The position numbers were made by a program, and so were the translations under genes. 64,000 nt of DNA from Quillaja saponaria (taxonomy: Eukaryota > Streptophyta > Magnoliopsida > Fabales > Quillajaceae): assembly GCA_029379385.1 (NCBI GenBank), contig CM055611.1, positions 10,850,001 to 10,914,000 of the forward strand. Reading direction: 5' to 3'. This document shows, piece after piece, positions 9,776 through 20,890 of the stretch (positions within the stretch are counted from its first letter, which is position 1; the number at the start of each line of letters is the position of its first letter). The notes beneath the pieces were generated by a model that saw only the letters and a list, made by a program, of their open reading frames with translations, ran no database searches and had not been told where the DNA came from.

Positions 9776-10560
9776 TTGTCAAACAAGCAAGTGGAGATAG
9801 AATATGTGAGAGAGTCGTTTCCCGATGAGAAGTTTTATGATATGTATGACATTCGGCCATGGTATGCTGATTTGGTTAACTTTTTAATTACCAAAGAATT
9901 TCCTCAAGGTTTGTCCAAATCTCAAAAAGATAAGTTTTATGCTGATGCTAAATATTATGTTTGGGATGACCTATATTTGTGGAAGTTTTATGCTGATCAA
10001 GTCATAAGAAGGTGTGTGCCCCAATGTGAGTATAACTCTATCCTTACCTTTTGCCATTCTTATGCTTGTGGAGGACATTTTGGTGCAAAAAAAACAGCTT
10101 ATAAGGTACTTATATGTGGTTTTTATTGGCCTACCTTGTTTAAAGATGTATATACTTTTTCCAAATTATGTGAACGAGTAGTATAACTCATTGTGATCAA
10201 ATGCCTTTAACTTCTATTCTTGTATGTGATGTTTAGGGTATTGATTTCATGGGTCCTTTTCCCTCTTCTTTTGGTAATATTTACATCTTGCTTGCTGTTG
10301 ATAATGTGTCTAAATGGGTTAAAGCTAAGGCTACACATACTGATGATGCTAAGGTTCTTGTGGATTTTGTTAAAACTCTCATCTTTGACAGATTTGGAAT
10401 ACCCAAGGCAATCATTAGTGATTGTGGCAAATAATTTTGTAATGGATCCATGGAAGCTTTTCTTCGAAAATACAATATCATTAAATGCACCTCCACAACT
10501 TACCATCCCAAACAATTGGCCAAGCTGAAATTTCTAACTGAGAGATCAAATCCATCCTTA
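9776..10560 (+). pseudogene. Gypsy-2 integrase, zinc finger and catalytic core
   Basis: An open stretch at 9776-10186 (136 codons) covers the zinc-binding region (LWKFYADQVIRRCVPQCEYN, HSYACGGHFGAKK, CGFYWPTLFKDVYTF). A frameshift near 10180 removes the last metal ligand from this frame. The core is split: GIDFMGPFPSSFGNIYILL at 10230-10290, then [16 protein letters not shown] ending in a TAA at 10432, where intact copies have DRGKHF. Past that stop the sequence continues in other frames (NAPPQLTIP). Confidence 0.75.
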
Positions 10561-10742
10561 AAAAGACAATGCAACGTAATAGAAAAGATTGGAGCTTAAG
10601 GTTGAGTGATGCTTTATGGGCTTATAAGATTGCATATAAATCACCTATTGGAATGTCTCCATATAGGTTGATTCATGGGTAACCATGTTGTCTACCAGTA
10701 GAACTTGAGCATCGTGCTTTTTGGGCCATTAAGCAATGCAAT

Positions 10743-11108
10743 GTGAGCTTAGATGCTGTTGGACATCATAAGAAGTTGCAATTGCAAGAGTTGGGTGAGA
10801 TAAGGAATGATGCCTACGATAATGCAATGATTTACAAGGAAAAGACTAAGGCATTCCATAACAAAATGATTTCGAGAAAACAATTTCAACTTGGGCAAAG
10901 AGTTCTCTTGAATCATTCACAACTAAAGCTCTTTCCAGGTAAGTTACGTTCTCGATGGGCTGGACCCTTTGTTGTTACTAATATCTTTCCTCATGGTGAA
11001 GTTGGAATTCAAAGCTTACAAAATGAGCAATGGTTGAAACCTTTCTATGAAGGTTTTAAGGAAATGGTTGTGGAGGAGGTTGACTTGGCAAAACCTACAT
11101 TAGATTGA
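10743..11108 (+). pseudogene. Gypsy-2 integrase C-terminal domain, open reading frame
   Basis: A 121-codon open frame runs in phase to a TGA stop at 11106-11108. It contains [36 protein letters not shown], and LKLFPGKLRSRWAGPFVVTN, the usual C-terminal fold of Ty3/gypsy integrases that binds DNA. It is the best preserved example in the window; the same segment is frameshifted in gypsy-3 (59700-60110). Upstream stops separate it from the core, so it is not expressed as a whole integrase. Confidence 0.75.
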
Positions 11109-11293
11109 TGAGCATGGAGTTGAGCCAAAGACATTAAACAAAGGCGTTGATTGGGAGGCAACCCAACAAAAAAGAAAAGTGCAAACCAGATTTGCTTTGC
11201 TCTCTCTCTTATCTTTTCGTCCTTTATTTTAGTACATGCTTGATTTTTCTTCTTCTTTTTCTTACTTTGATGTCTACACAATTTAGTATTTAA

Positions 11294-11297
11294 GTGT

Positions 11298-11328
<31 letters not shown>

Positions 11329-11329
11329 G
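11294..11329 (+). repeat. (TG)n followed by G18 in gypsy-2 3' UTR
   Basis: An alternating TG run (11294-11311) passes directly into 18 G. It occupies the same place as the gypsy-1 and gypsy-3 G-tracts. Confidence 0.95.
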
Positions 11330-12105
11330 AGGATTTAGTTTTTCTTTTTGCTTTTGGTATGTTTTATTTTTATTTCATGCTTTTTATGTGTGTTTTCTTT
11401 TCTTTTGCATGTGAAACCTTAAGTGTTTAGCTTTTTCTTTTGATCTCCCAAGAGTTAATGAGAATATGGGTATTATAGTGAGATAAACTGAATGAATAAG
11501 TTAACTTGTGATTTTGAGCTTACTTGGTTTAAGGATTAACTTTGAAGGCTTGTCATGCTGACTTAGTAGTTGTTTTACCTTTGTGAGATTTTGAGCATTC
11601 AACATGCCTTCTTTGTTGTGTGTTACTCTAGAACTTGCTTCATATCTTGTTAAGACTACATTTAAATTGCATATATGCATAAAAGTGATAAAGGCACTTA
11701 TGATTTTTAACCACTCGAGCTAAAAACAAGCTAGCCTTATTCATGATGATTCGCTAGTACCCTATTCTTAGTCTTTTATGCATATTTTATGTCTCACTTT
11801 AGTTTACTTATCTTGTTTTGTAATGGAGCTAAGGACTAGAATGAGCACATTGAGACAAATCTATGAGTTGATGAAGTGCAAATCCTAATTGGACTAGGAA
11901 TTCTGGTGGCAGTAAAGGATTTCTACATGAGGAATCCAACTTTGGCAAGGAATTTTATTGGGATTAAGATTGAAAGAAGATCACAAGATCATATTAGAAT
12001 ATTCAAAATTTGGATAGAATAGAAAGTGCAAATCTAATTAAGGAATTAGATATTAAGATTGAAACGACTCCTTCTTGTTTAGGAGTCATTGCCACCCCTA
12101 TACTC

Positions 12106-12113
12106 TATAAATA
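12106..12113 (+). promoter_or_regulatory. Putative LTR TATA box
   Basis: TATAAATA in the LTR of gypsy-2. In the gypsy-3 LTR the matching octamer is tacaaata (63088-63095), a T-to-C change that would weaken it. Confidence 0.5.
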
Positions 12114-12141
12114 GGGGAGGTATAGGTCTGATTAAAAGTAC

Positions 12142-12572
12142 TAGGGCTGTCAACGAGCCAAGCTTGAGTTGAGCTTTAGCAAAGCTCAGCTCGTTTCATT
12201 TTAGGCAAGCTCGAGCTTAAGTTTATTTCAGGCTCGTGATCAAATATTCAAGTTCGGCTCATCTCGTTAAAGGCTTGCGAAGATTTTTTGAAAATTCTAA
12301 AAAAGTTTTATAGGCAAAGAAAGTTGAACCCAAGACCACTTAGTGAGTATTTGTGCAAATTACTGCTAAACCAAGCAACAATTTATATTAGTTTTTTTGT
12401 ATATAAATAGATTTATTATAAATCATACAAAAATTATTAAATAATATTAAACGAGCCAGCTCATGAGCCGAGTTTTGTAAAGATTAAGCTCGGCTCGTTT
12501 AAAAAATAAGCCGAGCTTGATCCGAGCCCTAACGAGTAGCTCACGAGCTAGCTCGGCTCATTGCCACCCCTA
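12142..12572. mobile_element. hAT-type MITE in the gypsy-2 LTR
   Basis: The 431 bp element has imperfect terminal inverted repeats: tagggctgtcaacgagcc at the left, and tagggGTGGCAaTGAGCC read inward from the right. It is flanked by 8 bp repeats, aaaagtac (12134-12141) and aagagtac (12573-12580), with one mismatch. These are hAT hallmarks. It has no coding capacity and the interior repeats gagctcg/cgagctc-like words. The gypsy-3 LTR lacks it (63110-63130 runs through uninterrupted), which gives the empty site. Confidence 0.85.
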
Positions 12573-13495
12573 AAGAGTACCTTTACATGCATTTTTCTTC
12601 TTTCTCAAAATTTCAACAATGAACATAATATTTTCTTTTCAATTAATGATGATGCTAGCTTAAGTTTTTGTTCAATTGCAAGAGGTATACTACCTTGACT
12701 TATGAAGCTCTACTATGAGAATCTGCTTTTTTAAAGGAAATCTGATGTTATACACAAATGCAAGTATTCATGTTTTTCTTGGTTAATTGCTTAATGATTA
12801 TGTGTTTTAGTTTGTTATGATGTACAGATAATAGATTGGTACATGTAATCTGATGCTACTTAATTGATTAATATCTTTGCATGGTTAATTAACATGAGTA
12901 GTAAAAGTAGCACTTGAATTAAATCTGAGTTTATTTGAGTGTTGCTAGGAAAATCTTATCTAGATTAAGCTAATGCTGCTTGTGTGTTAATCATTTAGAA
13001 TCAATTGCACCTATCTAGTTTGTAATGCTTTCATGTAATTAAATCCATAACGCTTGATGAGTGTTATTATATGATTAGTGTTAGTTATTCTGCTTGACCT
13101 AATTAACAAAGAGGTAAGGATATGTAGGAAAGACTTGTTTCCATGGTTGATGCAAATGCATATGTGTATATTCAGATTGGTATTTGCTTTGTTTTCAATG
13201 ATTAATAGCTCATGAATATTGGGAAAAACTTCTTTGCAGTTGAGTCTTACAAATCTTTTGTTGTTTGCTTAGTTTAGTAAGTTTCTACCAAACTTTGTTT
13301 TTACATTTAGAATTTAATTCTCTTGTTTTTCTTGCTTGCTTAGAGTTTAGATCAAAGATCAACACCCCATTTATTTACTTTGCTGTTTTGAGTGCATCTA
13401 ATGTTAGTTTGCATATTTATAGCATATTATCATCACAACCTATTTTAGAACTCCATTCATTTTTATACACATGTTTTGTTTTTATACAGTTATAA

Positions 13496-14089
13496 ATTTC
13501 CTACTTAACAACTTAATTAATAAATTTTTAATTAATTAAACTTCTCAATTCCACTTATACATATTTGAAACATTAAACTTTACATTATCTAAGATTCTTT
13601 AAATTCAAAACATACTAATATTAATTTACATATTTGAGTCTTAAACTTCCAATTCTAATAATTATACATATCAATTACCAACTGCATTTATTTCTAATAA
13701 CCTTTGATTCATAATTTTCCTAACTTTCTAAATTAAACCAAAAGAAATTCCCAACAATTCACTTAACTAAGAAATTACAATTCTTAAATTAACATATAAC
13801 TTGACTAAACTATGGTTCAAAGTAACAAAATTTCTGCACTAATACCTTTTTACTAAATTATACCCTAAAATCGAATTTTAGTTCTTAAGATAATCCTTTT
13901 AATACTTGAATTAGGAAGTAATTTGAACTTCCTCAACCTCATAATATGTATGACAACCGAAACCAATGAAACAAATCTCGAGCAAGCTGCACAAATAGAT
14001 TCTTGTGCTCTTTTGCTTTGGTTCAATTTTAATTAAATAAGAATTACTGTACTACAAATATAGTTAGTAAGGTTTTAATTTGGTGAACA
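13496..14089. other. AT-rich stretch without recognisable feature
   Basis: This is about 600 bp of AT-rich sequence between the gypsy-2 LTR and LINE-b. No open frame longer than about 60 codons makes sense, and I saw no match to other repeats in the window. It may be the far end of the LTR or host spacer. Confidence 0.4.
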
Positions 14090-15684
14090 TTGACGACTCA
14101 TCAAATCTCTCTCCCAAGCATGACCAAAGGAGTTCCCTAAAACATCCTTCTCAATAGCTGAGTTATGTTGGGGGTGGGAGTTCCATTGGTGTTTTAAGGG
14201 AAGGTCTTGAACTCATGAAGGCATCCATGATGAACACACCATCATCCAAGGTCAGCAATAACTTACTTTCTTCTAATCCCAAATGATTAATCTTATATAT
14301 TGGAATGTTAGAGGAATTAGAAACATCAAAACAAGACAAAGGCTTCGAAAGTTAAAAAGATTACATATTTGCACCATGATGATTATTTCAGAACCAAAAA
14401 TGTCCTATGGCAGATTTAGACTCTCTTGCAACTTTTTGTGGTTTCATGAATTCTTTATCTAATGTTGACAACAATTTGTGGCTTTTTTGGGATGATTCAA
14501 TTACTTATTTGGAGGTGTTAAATTCTAGTCAGCAGGTATTCTTGCAAGTTCTCCATCCAAGAGGAAATAAGAGGGCCTAGACCACGATTTAATTCTTGTG
14601 CTACCTTTGAATTTATGGGTACTCTAACAGCGTGTGACTTGCATGAAGTAGAATATATAAGGTCTCGATTTACATGGACTAATAAGCAAGAGGGCCTGGG
14701 AAGTTAAAGAGGCTTGATCGTTTCTTGATAAACTCGTGCTGGAATAATGTTGATTTTCATGTAATTCAGCTCAATAGGCAATATTCTGATCAAAATCCTC
14801 TGAAGATTGACATTCATGGACAAGGACCTCTATCTAAATTTTTGTCACAAGGTGGAAGGCTAATTTTAGTTAAACAAGTCCTTAGTTCCATGCCATTATA
14901 TATTGAGTTCTTTGGACCCTCCTAAATCAGTCTTGAGCAAATTGGAGAGTGCCTTAGCAAATTTCTTTTGGGGCGCTAAGGACGGTAGAAGAAAATTCCA
15001 TTGGTATGAGTGGAAAAACATTTGCCGCTCTTTTCAAGAAGGAGGTTTGGGTGTTAGATTACTTTCAGACATGGCTCAAGCTTTTTCTTTGAAATTATGG
15101 CTCAAGTTTCGCAAAAATCAATCACAATGGGCTTATTTTGTCTTGGCCAAATATTGTAGCAAAATGCATCCTTTGTTTTCTAATCACACAAATGTTTCTT
15201 CTTGTGGAGGAGGCTAGTTGGTTGTAGAACTCTTGCTGAATCTCATTTATTTTGGAATGTCGAAAAAGGGCAAATTAGCTTTTGGTATGACACTTGGTGT
15301 GACCTTGGGCCAGTATACTTACTTGTGGAGGAAGTTCCAAATCAACTTCTAAAGCTACAGCTTTGTGATTATTTTCAGTTCTCAGATGATGACAAACAAA
15401 TGATACCAAACTCAGTACATCAAAAAGCTCTTGAAATACAAATACCAAACTTGGATGAAGAATTGGTGTGGACTGAAGACAGAGGAGGGTCATTCTCAAT
15501 TACATCTGCTTGGAATTTAATAAGGTAAAGAAACAATGTACAACAATATTTAGCTTATTCGTGGTGTCCCTTACTTCCAATAAAGGTATCTATCTTTTTT
15601 TGGAAATTATGGTTTTGATTTTCTGCCTTTGGACAGCAATGTGATGAGATTTAACATTTCCTTGGCTTCTCAATGTCAATCCTA
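14090..15684 (+). mobile_element. LINE-b: plus-strand LINE with RT deleted
   Basis: It begins with the end of ORF1 (14170-14280), then the endonuclease N-terminus around 14290-14580 in broken frames (VRGIRNIKTRQRLRKLKRL-like). Next come EFMGTLTACDLHEVEYIRSR and the linker NRQYSDQNPLKI, where SDQ replaces the endonuclease SDH triad. At about 14825 it jumps to the post-RT segment (LSQGGRLILVKQVLSSMPLY), deleting RT. The zinc-binding domain follows to about 15684, where LINE-c begins. Open stretches of 66, 104 and 108 codons survive (14725-14925, 14903-15217, 15202-15528). Confidence 0.8.
14836..15684 (+). pseudogene. LINE-b post-RT and zinc-binding (zf-RVT) domain
   Basis: Motifs in order are KLESALANFFWGAKDGRRKF, HWYEWKNICRSFQEGGLGVR, FSLKLWLKFRKNQS, ESHLFWNVEKGQISFWYDTW and WTEDRGGSFSITSAWNLIR, followed by PIKVSIFFWKLW. 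This is the standard plant LINE region after the RT. One-base shifts at about 14920, 15200 and 15620 break it into three frames. The cysteine-rich end is cut off by LINE-c after SLASQC. Confidence 0.75.
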
Positions 15685-15759
15685 AGCCGCCGAAAATAGC
15701 AGCTGCCCTCCATGCTACTCTCCAAGATCTTCCTCAAAGCAAAGCTTAAGATCTTTTAA

Positions 15760-17249
15760 GTTTTCTATCTTCCTCTTTGCCACCAATTACTTCAAATCCA
15801 ACTTCTTTCTCAACCGGTCCTCCTTCCTTTGCAAATAAATCTTTTGTATCAGTGGTTCTCATGGATAGAGCGCCAAACCTAGCATTCCACCAAAAGAAAT
15901 TTCAACTTATAAGGGGGTTCTAGCTGTGTTCTTTAGCCACCAAGAAATTGAGTCTTTGGCAGCTCCTTACAAGTTTACCTTGGTTGGTAAGTTTTCTCAC
16001 GGTCAGCTCCCTATGCCGGAGATCCGTAAGGCTTTTTCTTCCATTGGATTGTCTTGCAGTAATTTCTATTGGATTACTTGATTGTATAACATGTGCTTAT
16101 TGAAGTGTTCGATGAGGAGGATTTTCAAAGGTTATGGTGTAGATCAAATCAATGGTACATTCATAAGTAACCTATGCGTGTCTTCAAATGGACTCCCAAT
16201 TTTCGTCTCGATCAAGAATCCTCAATTGCTCCAGTATGTATAAATCAACCCAATTTACCTATTCATTTTTATTCTAAAGAAAGTTTATGCATTATTGCCT
16301 GTTTGATTGGTAAGCCTTTAAAGTTGGATGCCACAACTTTTTCAAGAACAAGACCTAGTTTGGCTAGGATCTGCGTGGAATTGGATCTTTTGAACCCTAT
16401 TCAAGATTGGTTGGATTGGATGTAGAGAAAACAAGTGTTTTTTTAGCAAGTGTGTTAAGAAAACTTTCCTAAATATTTTTCCTCTTGCCTTCAGTTAGGG
16501 TACGGCATGTCAGAGTGTAAACTTTCTCATGGTCCAGATCTTTCAAAAGTCTTGGACAATGATACTTTTAAAAAATTGGTTCCCAGCAAGGAAAGAGTTG
16601 GGGTTGTCACAGCTCTGACTTCTAGTAATGGTGTTTGGGTAGAAAAAAGAAATCAGAAGGCGAGGTGCCCAACCCTTTACAACAGTAAGGTATGTGAGAT
16701 CTTCTCAGTTGAATTTCAAAAGCTCTAAAATTAAGCAGGTGCATGGTGAATCTTCGAACCAAGTTTTGTCTGCAAAAAAGCCTCTAATGTTGGTCCTCCA
16801 TCAGTTATTCAAGAGGCCAAGTTTAATCAAGGAGTCCAACAGGTTACTAACAAAAATGCTAGAGCTTCGAATCAATTGGAAGAACCAGAGATTTTGAAAA
16901 CACATCATTCCAAGTGGTAGAAGATTGCCCATGGACTCAAGGCCAATCAGTATGTCAGGATCTGAAACAGGCACAAATGGAAAAGAAAGCAATTTCTATT
17001 AATCCCATTCCGAGGGCTTTGCTAATCAATTCTACAAGTCCAGCTAAAATAGTGGAATTGGGTGACTTCCTAAGTGCTGATCATATTTTTAGTACTTGTG
17101 GTAAGGAAGATGTGGAAAGGGTGGTTCAAATGTTAAATTTATCCCCTCAAGGTAGTGTGGAGTGTTCATCTTTAGGTGGAGTTTCTACAAAACCTTTGAC
17201 TGCCAGGTTCGAAGTGAGTTCAACAAGCTCAATTAGAGAGGTCTAGAAT
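15760..17249 (+). pseudogene. LINE-c ORF1 (DUF4283-like, degenerate zinc knuckle)
   Basis: ORF1 encodes the nucleic-acid-binding protein that packages LINE RNA. An N-terminal DUF4283-like part is readable around 15960-16160 in shifted frames. It is followed by the open stretch 16174-16425 (MRVFKWTPNFRLDQ, NLPIHFYSKESLCIIACLIG, RPSLARICVELDLLNP). The knuckle at about 16470-16520 reads KYFSSCLQLGYGMSECKLSH: the first Cys is Phe and the His is Tyr, so metal binding is lost. In LINE-g the same site is intact (YCTSCLRLGHGMLEC). The C-terminus at 16914-17246 is open and poorly conserved. Confidence 0.75.
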
Positions 17250-17269
17250 ATTTGAAAGTGTCAATACAT

Positions 17270-17680
17270 TTTATGGATTTCATTAATTTGCCTACAACTC
17301 ATGTATGTTTAACGTTCTTTAATGCCCATGGGATTAGAAATATTCCCACTAGACGTTGACTTTGTAAGTTAATTCGGTTCTATAAAGCCTCTATAGTGGT
17401 GGTCTCAGAACCTAAAAGCCCTTAGGAGGATTCTTTCAATTCTTGAAAATTACTGTGGTTTTTTGAATTCTATTGCTAGTACTTTAAATGATCTTTGGAT
17501 TTAAGAGGTTCCATTTTCTAGGACTAAATTTACTTGGACTAATAAGAGGGAGGGGTTGGAAAAAATTTTAATGCATCTGGATCGATTTTGTGTGAACGCT
17601 AATTAGGCTGCTGTGGATTTCATTGTTACTCATCTCAACAGGAATTATTCTGACCATAATCCGTAGTTACTTTCGGTGAA
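17270..17680 (+). pseudogene. LINE-c apurinic endonuclease remnant
   Basis: Fragments VVVSEPKSP (catalytic Glu region), the end-domain FTWTNKREGLEKIL and NRNYSDHNP (SDH catalytic triad retained) are present. The middle of the domain, including the GGDFN motif, is deleted at about 17510: compare LINE-e, where this part is about 270 bp longer. The endonuclease nicks target DNA to prime reverse transcription. Confidence 0.7.
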
Positions 17681-17699
17681 GTCTCTTGCATTCATCCTA

Positions 17700-19200
17700 T
17701 TCCTTTTTGTTTTTTGAATATGTGGTGCCATTATCATGGTTTCACTGATATTGTTCATCATTCTTCAGATGAGACTTTGGTGGAGAACCCTATGTTTGTT
17801 GTTTGTGCTAAATTATGTTCGTTAAAGAAGGTTCTTATTTTATGTAATAAGCAGGTGTTTTGTAATATTCAGGATTAAGTTAAGCATGCGGAGGAGGCAA
17901 TAACTTTGCTTGAACAAGCAGTGGACTGTGGTGAGGCCTCTCAAGGTGATCTTTTTCAAGTTGAGAAGCGTTTTAGAATTTGAATTGGCAGATGAAGAGG
18001 AATTTTGGAGGCAAAAGTCTTTGGTTAAATTGTTGCAAGAAGGTGATCGTTGTACAAAGTTCTTTCACTCTACAGTTAAAGGCAAAAGAAGCCGGTTGTT
18101 GATTCGTCAGATTAAAGATAGGAATGGTTATTGACTTGAAGAGAGAGAGGATATTGAGTCTGAAGCTGTGGCCTACTTCATGGACATCTCTTCAGAACCA
18201 GGTTCTACTCTTGACTTGGATTTCTTAGATAGTATACCTTCATTAGTAGCACAAAATGAGCTTTTGAGTGCTTTCCCTACTGAGAATAAGATTAAAACAG
18301 TAGTTTGGCAATTGGATAGAAACAGTACCGCTGGCCCAGATGGTTTTAATGGTTTTTTTCTTTGTACATTGTTGGCATATTGTGACCAGTGATGTGGTGA
18401 GGGCTGTCCATTACTTTTTTGCTAGGGGTGAGATCTCTAGGGCTATGGGCAGCATGTTAATTGTGCTTTTGCCTAAGATTGATTCGTCCCAAAGTTTTTC
18501 TGATCTATGCCGATTAGCTTATGCAACTTCACTTCAAACATTATTTCTCGGCTTTTGATGAATCGTCTTAATTCAGCTCTACCGACTTTTGATTTCAGAG
18601 GAACAAAGTGGTTTTATGAAAGGTAGAAGTTTTATAGATGATGTTGCTTTGGCTCAATAACTTATTTATGACTTAAATAAGAAGATCAAAGGTGATAATG
18701 TGTTTTTTTAAGTTGGACATGTCGAAAGCCTATGACAGGGTTTACTGGTTTTTTCTCATCTCTGTTCTTTGTAAGTTTGGCTTCTGTGAATTTTGGATTG
18801 ATCTGATTTGGAGAATGGTTTCTTGCCCGTGGTACTTGATTTTTGGTTAATGGCAAGGCAGTAGGTTTTTTTAAGTCAACTAGAGGCCTTCGGCAAGGTG
18901 ATCCACTGTTGCCTCTTCTTTTTATTTTAGCTTTTGAGGTGGTTATCTAGGGCGTGAAAATGAGGATGGCTTTAATTGATTACTATATTCATCCTACTTT
19001 TTTCTACAGAGATTTCTTGTTTAGCTTTTGCAGATGATATTGCCATTTTTTTCTATTGGATGCAAAGCTCTTGTAAGGATCTTATGGATTTTCTTCTGCA
19101 GTATAAGGTGAATTCAAGGCTATTAATTAATCGGCATAAGAGCTGCTTTAGCTTCCCGTCAAAGAGATCAGTTAGCGAAGTGTGTCATTGGTTTTTGTCC
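17700..19200 (+). pseudogene. LINE-c reverse transcriptase
   Basis: The linker (LVKLLQEGDRCTKFFHSTVK) leads into RT motifs STAGPDGFNGFF, then a finger region, [20 protein letters not shown], and the catalytic AFADDIAIFF at about 19021-19050. The FADD aspartates are intact. Frameshifts occur at about 18370, 18540 and 18710, and TAA/TGA stops occur throughout. RT copies LINE RNA at the nicked target. Confidence 0.8.
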
Positions 19201-19239
19201 TAAAAAGTTGCTATTAACTTACCTTGGTTGTCCTTTATT

Positions 19240-20000
19240 TGTGGGAAGAAAGAAGATTTTTCTTTTTGAAGATATTATTGCAAAAGTCTACTGGCGAATT
19301 TCCTCTTGGTCTTCTAAGTCTCTTTCCTAGGGCGGTTGCTTGATTTTAATTAAGCATGTCCTTCCTCTATGCCCCTTTACCTTCTGAGTGCTTTGGATCC
19401 ATCAAAATCGGTCTTGTCTCGGTTGGATGGACTTTTTACAGGATTTTTTTTTAGGGCGTTAAGGAAGGAAAGCATAAATTCCATTGGTGTTCTTGGTGGT
19501 CCATTTGTTTGCCAGTGCAAGAGGGCAATCTTGGTATTCATTCCATGTCAGATATGTCTATGGCTTTTTCTTTAAAGCTTTGGTATCACTTGAGACAAGG
19601 GAGATCCTTGTGGGCTCGTTTCATGCTTGCTAAGTATTGTCATAGCTCACCCTTCTATCGTTACCCATTCTTTTTGTTCCCCTATGTGGTGTTCTTTGAT
19701 TGCTTGCAGGTCTATTGTTGAGCCTCACTTGCTTTGGAATGTAGGTAGAGGTTCTCTGAATTTTTGGTTTGATAATTGGTGTGACCTAGGCTCGGTTCAT
19801 CTTCTTGCAGGTCTTTGCATCAATTTTTTGGGCTTGTTTGGCATTGTCTTCTGCCCATTAAGATTTCTATCTTTGTTTGGAAACTCTGGATTGGTTTTTG
19901 GCTTTGGATAGATCTCTGTGGAGGTTTCAGATCTTTTTTGTGTCTCGTTGCCATTGTTGTATTAAGCCTATAATGGATGACTTGACACATCTATTTGTTA
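19240..20000 (+). pseudogene. LINE-c zinc-binding domain
   Basis: Readable parts are KHVLPLCPFTF-like post-RT text, PSKSVLSRLDGLFTGFFF, HSMSDMSMAFSLKLWYHLRQ and ARFMLAKYC, then ESHLLWNVGRGSLNFWFDNW-like text. A deletion after SVHLLAG removes the inter-domain part, and the sequence resumes at LPIKISIFVWKLWIGF with RCHCCIKP. Frames alternate at about 19500, 19620 and 19830. Confidence 0.7.
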
Positions 20001-20094
20001 CTTTGTGAGTTGCAAGGGAGGTTTGGTTGTTTTTTGCTTATTGTTTTGATTTTACCTTTGCTCTCATTTCTATTCACACATTATTCTTTGCCTG

Positions 20095-20890
20095 GTGGAC
20101 TCCAATGTTCCGTCTTTTACAAGTGCTACTAGAGCTATTACTCCTTGTTTGGTGATGTGGGAAATTTTGGAGGCTTGGAATGCTAAAACGTATGATAATA
20201 TTCCTATGTCTTCTTCTTGCATTTTTTTTGAAGTTATGCAGATGCTTCGGATAATTGTTCATTCTATGAAGGGTAAGCCTAAGGTGAAGTGGAAGGATGA
20301 GTATCAACTTCGTTTTCTTCCAATTCGCCTTCCTAAGTATCTGTTCTTGAACAAGGTGAGGATTGTACATTGGGAGACCCCTCCTTTATCTCACTTTAAG
20401 CTAAATGGTGATGGTTGCACTTGGGGTAACCTAGGGGAGGTGGCTACTGGAGGTGTCCTTCATGATGATGATGGTAATTTAATTTTTTTTCTTATGCTTC
20501 TTATTTGGGTTTTAAATCTAATATGGAGGAAGAATTTGAAGCTCTTTTAGAAGGTTTGAAGTTGTGTGAGGCTGCAAGTATTTCTTCTATTATTGTTAAC
20601 TCTGACTTCTTGCACTTGTGGATTGTGTGTTATCTTCTAAAAATCCTTTATGGAAAATTCATAGTAAATTTAAGGATTTGCTTTGCCTGATGCAAACTTT
20701 TCATGTACCCATTTCTCATTGTTTTCGAGAGGGTAATTCAGTCGAAGATTATTTTGCTAATTTGGCTTGCGATTTTAAAGTTGTTTTCTTTTGGGATTCC
20801 TCGTCCTTACTCCTGTCCAAAGTTCGAGGCCTTCTCGAGTTGGATAAACAACAAGTCCCTTATCTAAGATTTGTTAAAAGTAGTTAGTTT
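20095..20890 (+). pseudogene. LINE-c RNase H domain (plant L1-type)
   Basis: The open stretch 20095-20550 carries YQLRFLPIRLPKYLFLN and then the RNase H start FKLNGDGCTWGNLGEVATGG, whose first catalytic Asp is in NGDG. A frameshift at about 20500 leads to MEEEFEALLEGLKLCEAASI (second acidic residue) and then VNSDF (third). The end reads CFREGNSVEDYFANLACD. RNase H domains at the end of ORF2 are known in plant L1 LINEs. All three acidic positions are visible but in two frames. Confidence 0.8.

Larger units (their letters stand above)
9757..11754 (+). mobile_element. Gypsy-2: Athila/Tat-like integrase and 3' UTR
   Basis: The remnant starts at the RNase H/integrase boundary (ITDHLSGLSNKQVE in frame with 9776 onward) and runs through all of integrase into the 3' UTR. 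The UTR joins the LTR at about 11755 after loss of most of the UTR and of the LTR's first bases. Nothing upstream of the integrase is left. It is more similar to gypsy-3 than to gypsy-1 in the zinc-finger part. Confidence 0.85.
11755..13495 (+). repeat. Gypsy-2 LTR (5'-truncated, carrying a MITE)
   Basis: From tagtaccctattcttagtc the sequence runs colinear with the gypsy-3 LTR at about 62712-63930. Shared stretches include atggagctaaggactagaat and ttgattaatcatttagaatc-like AT-rich text. The first 20-30 bp of the LTR are missing. A 431 bp MITE interrupts it. A TATA box (tataaata, 12106-12113) lies downstream of a small hairpin (gactcct...aggagtc, 12066-12088) and probably marks the LTR promoter. 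The 3' boundary is uncertain: similarity to gypsy-3 fades at about 13495. Confidence 0.75.
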
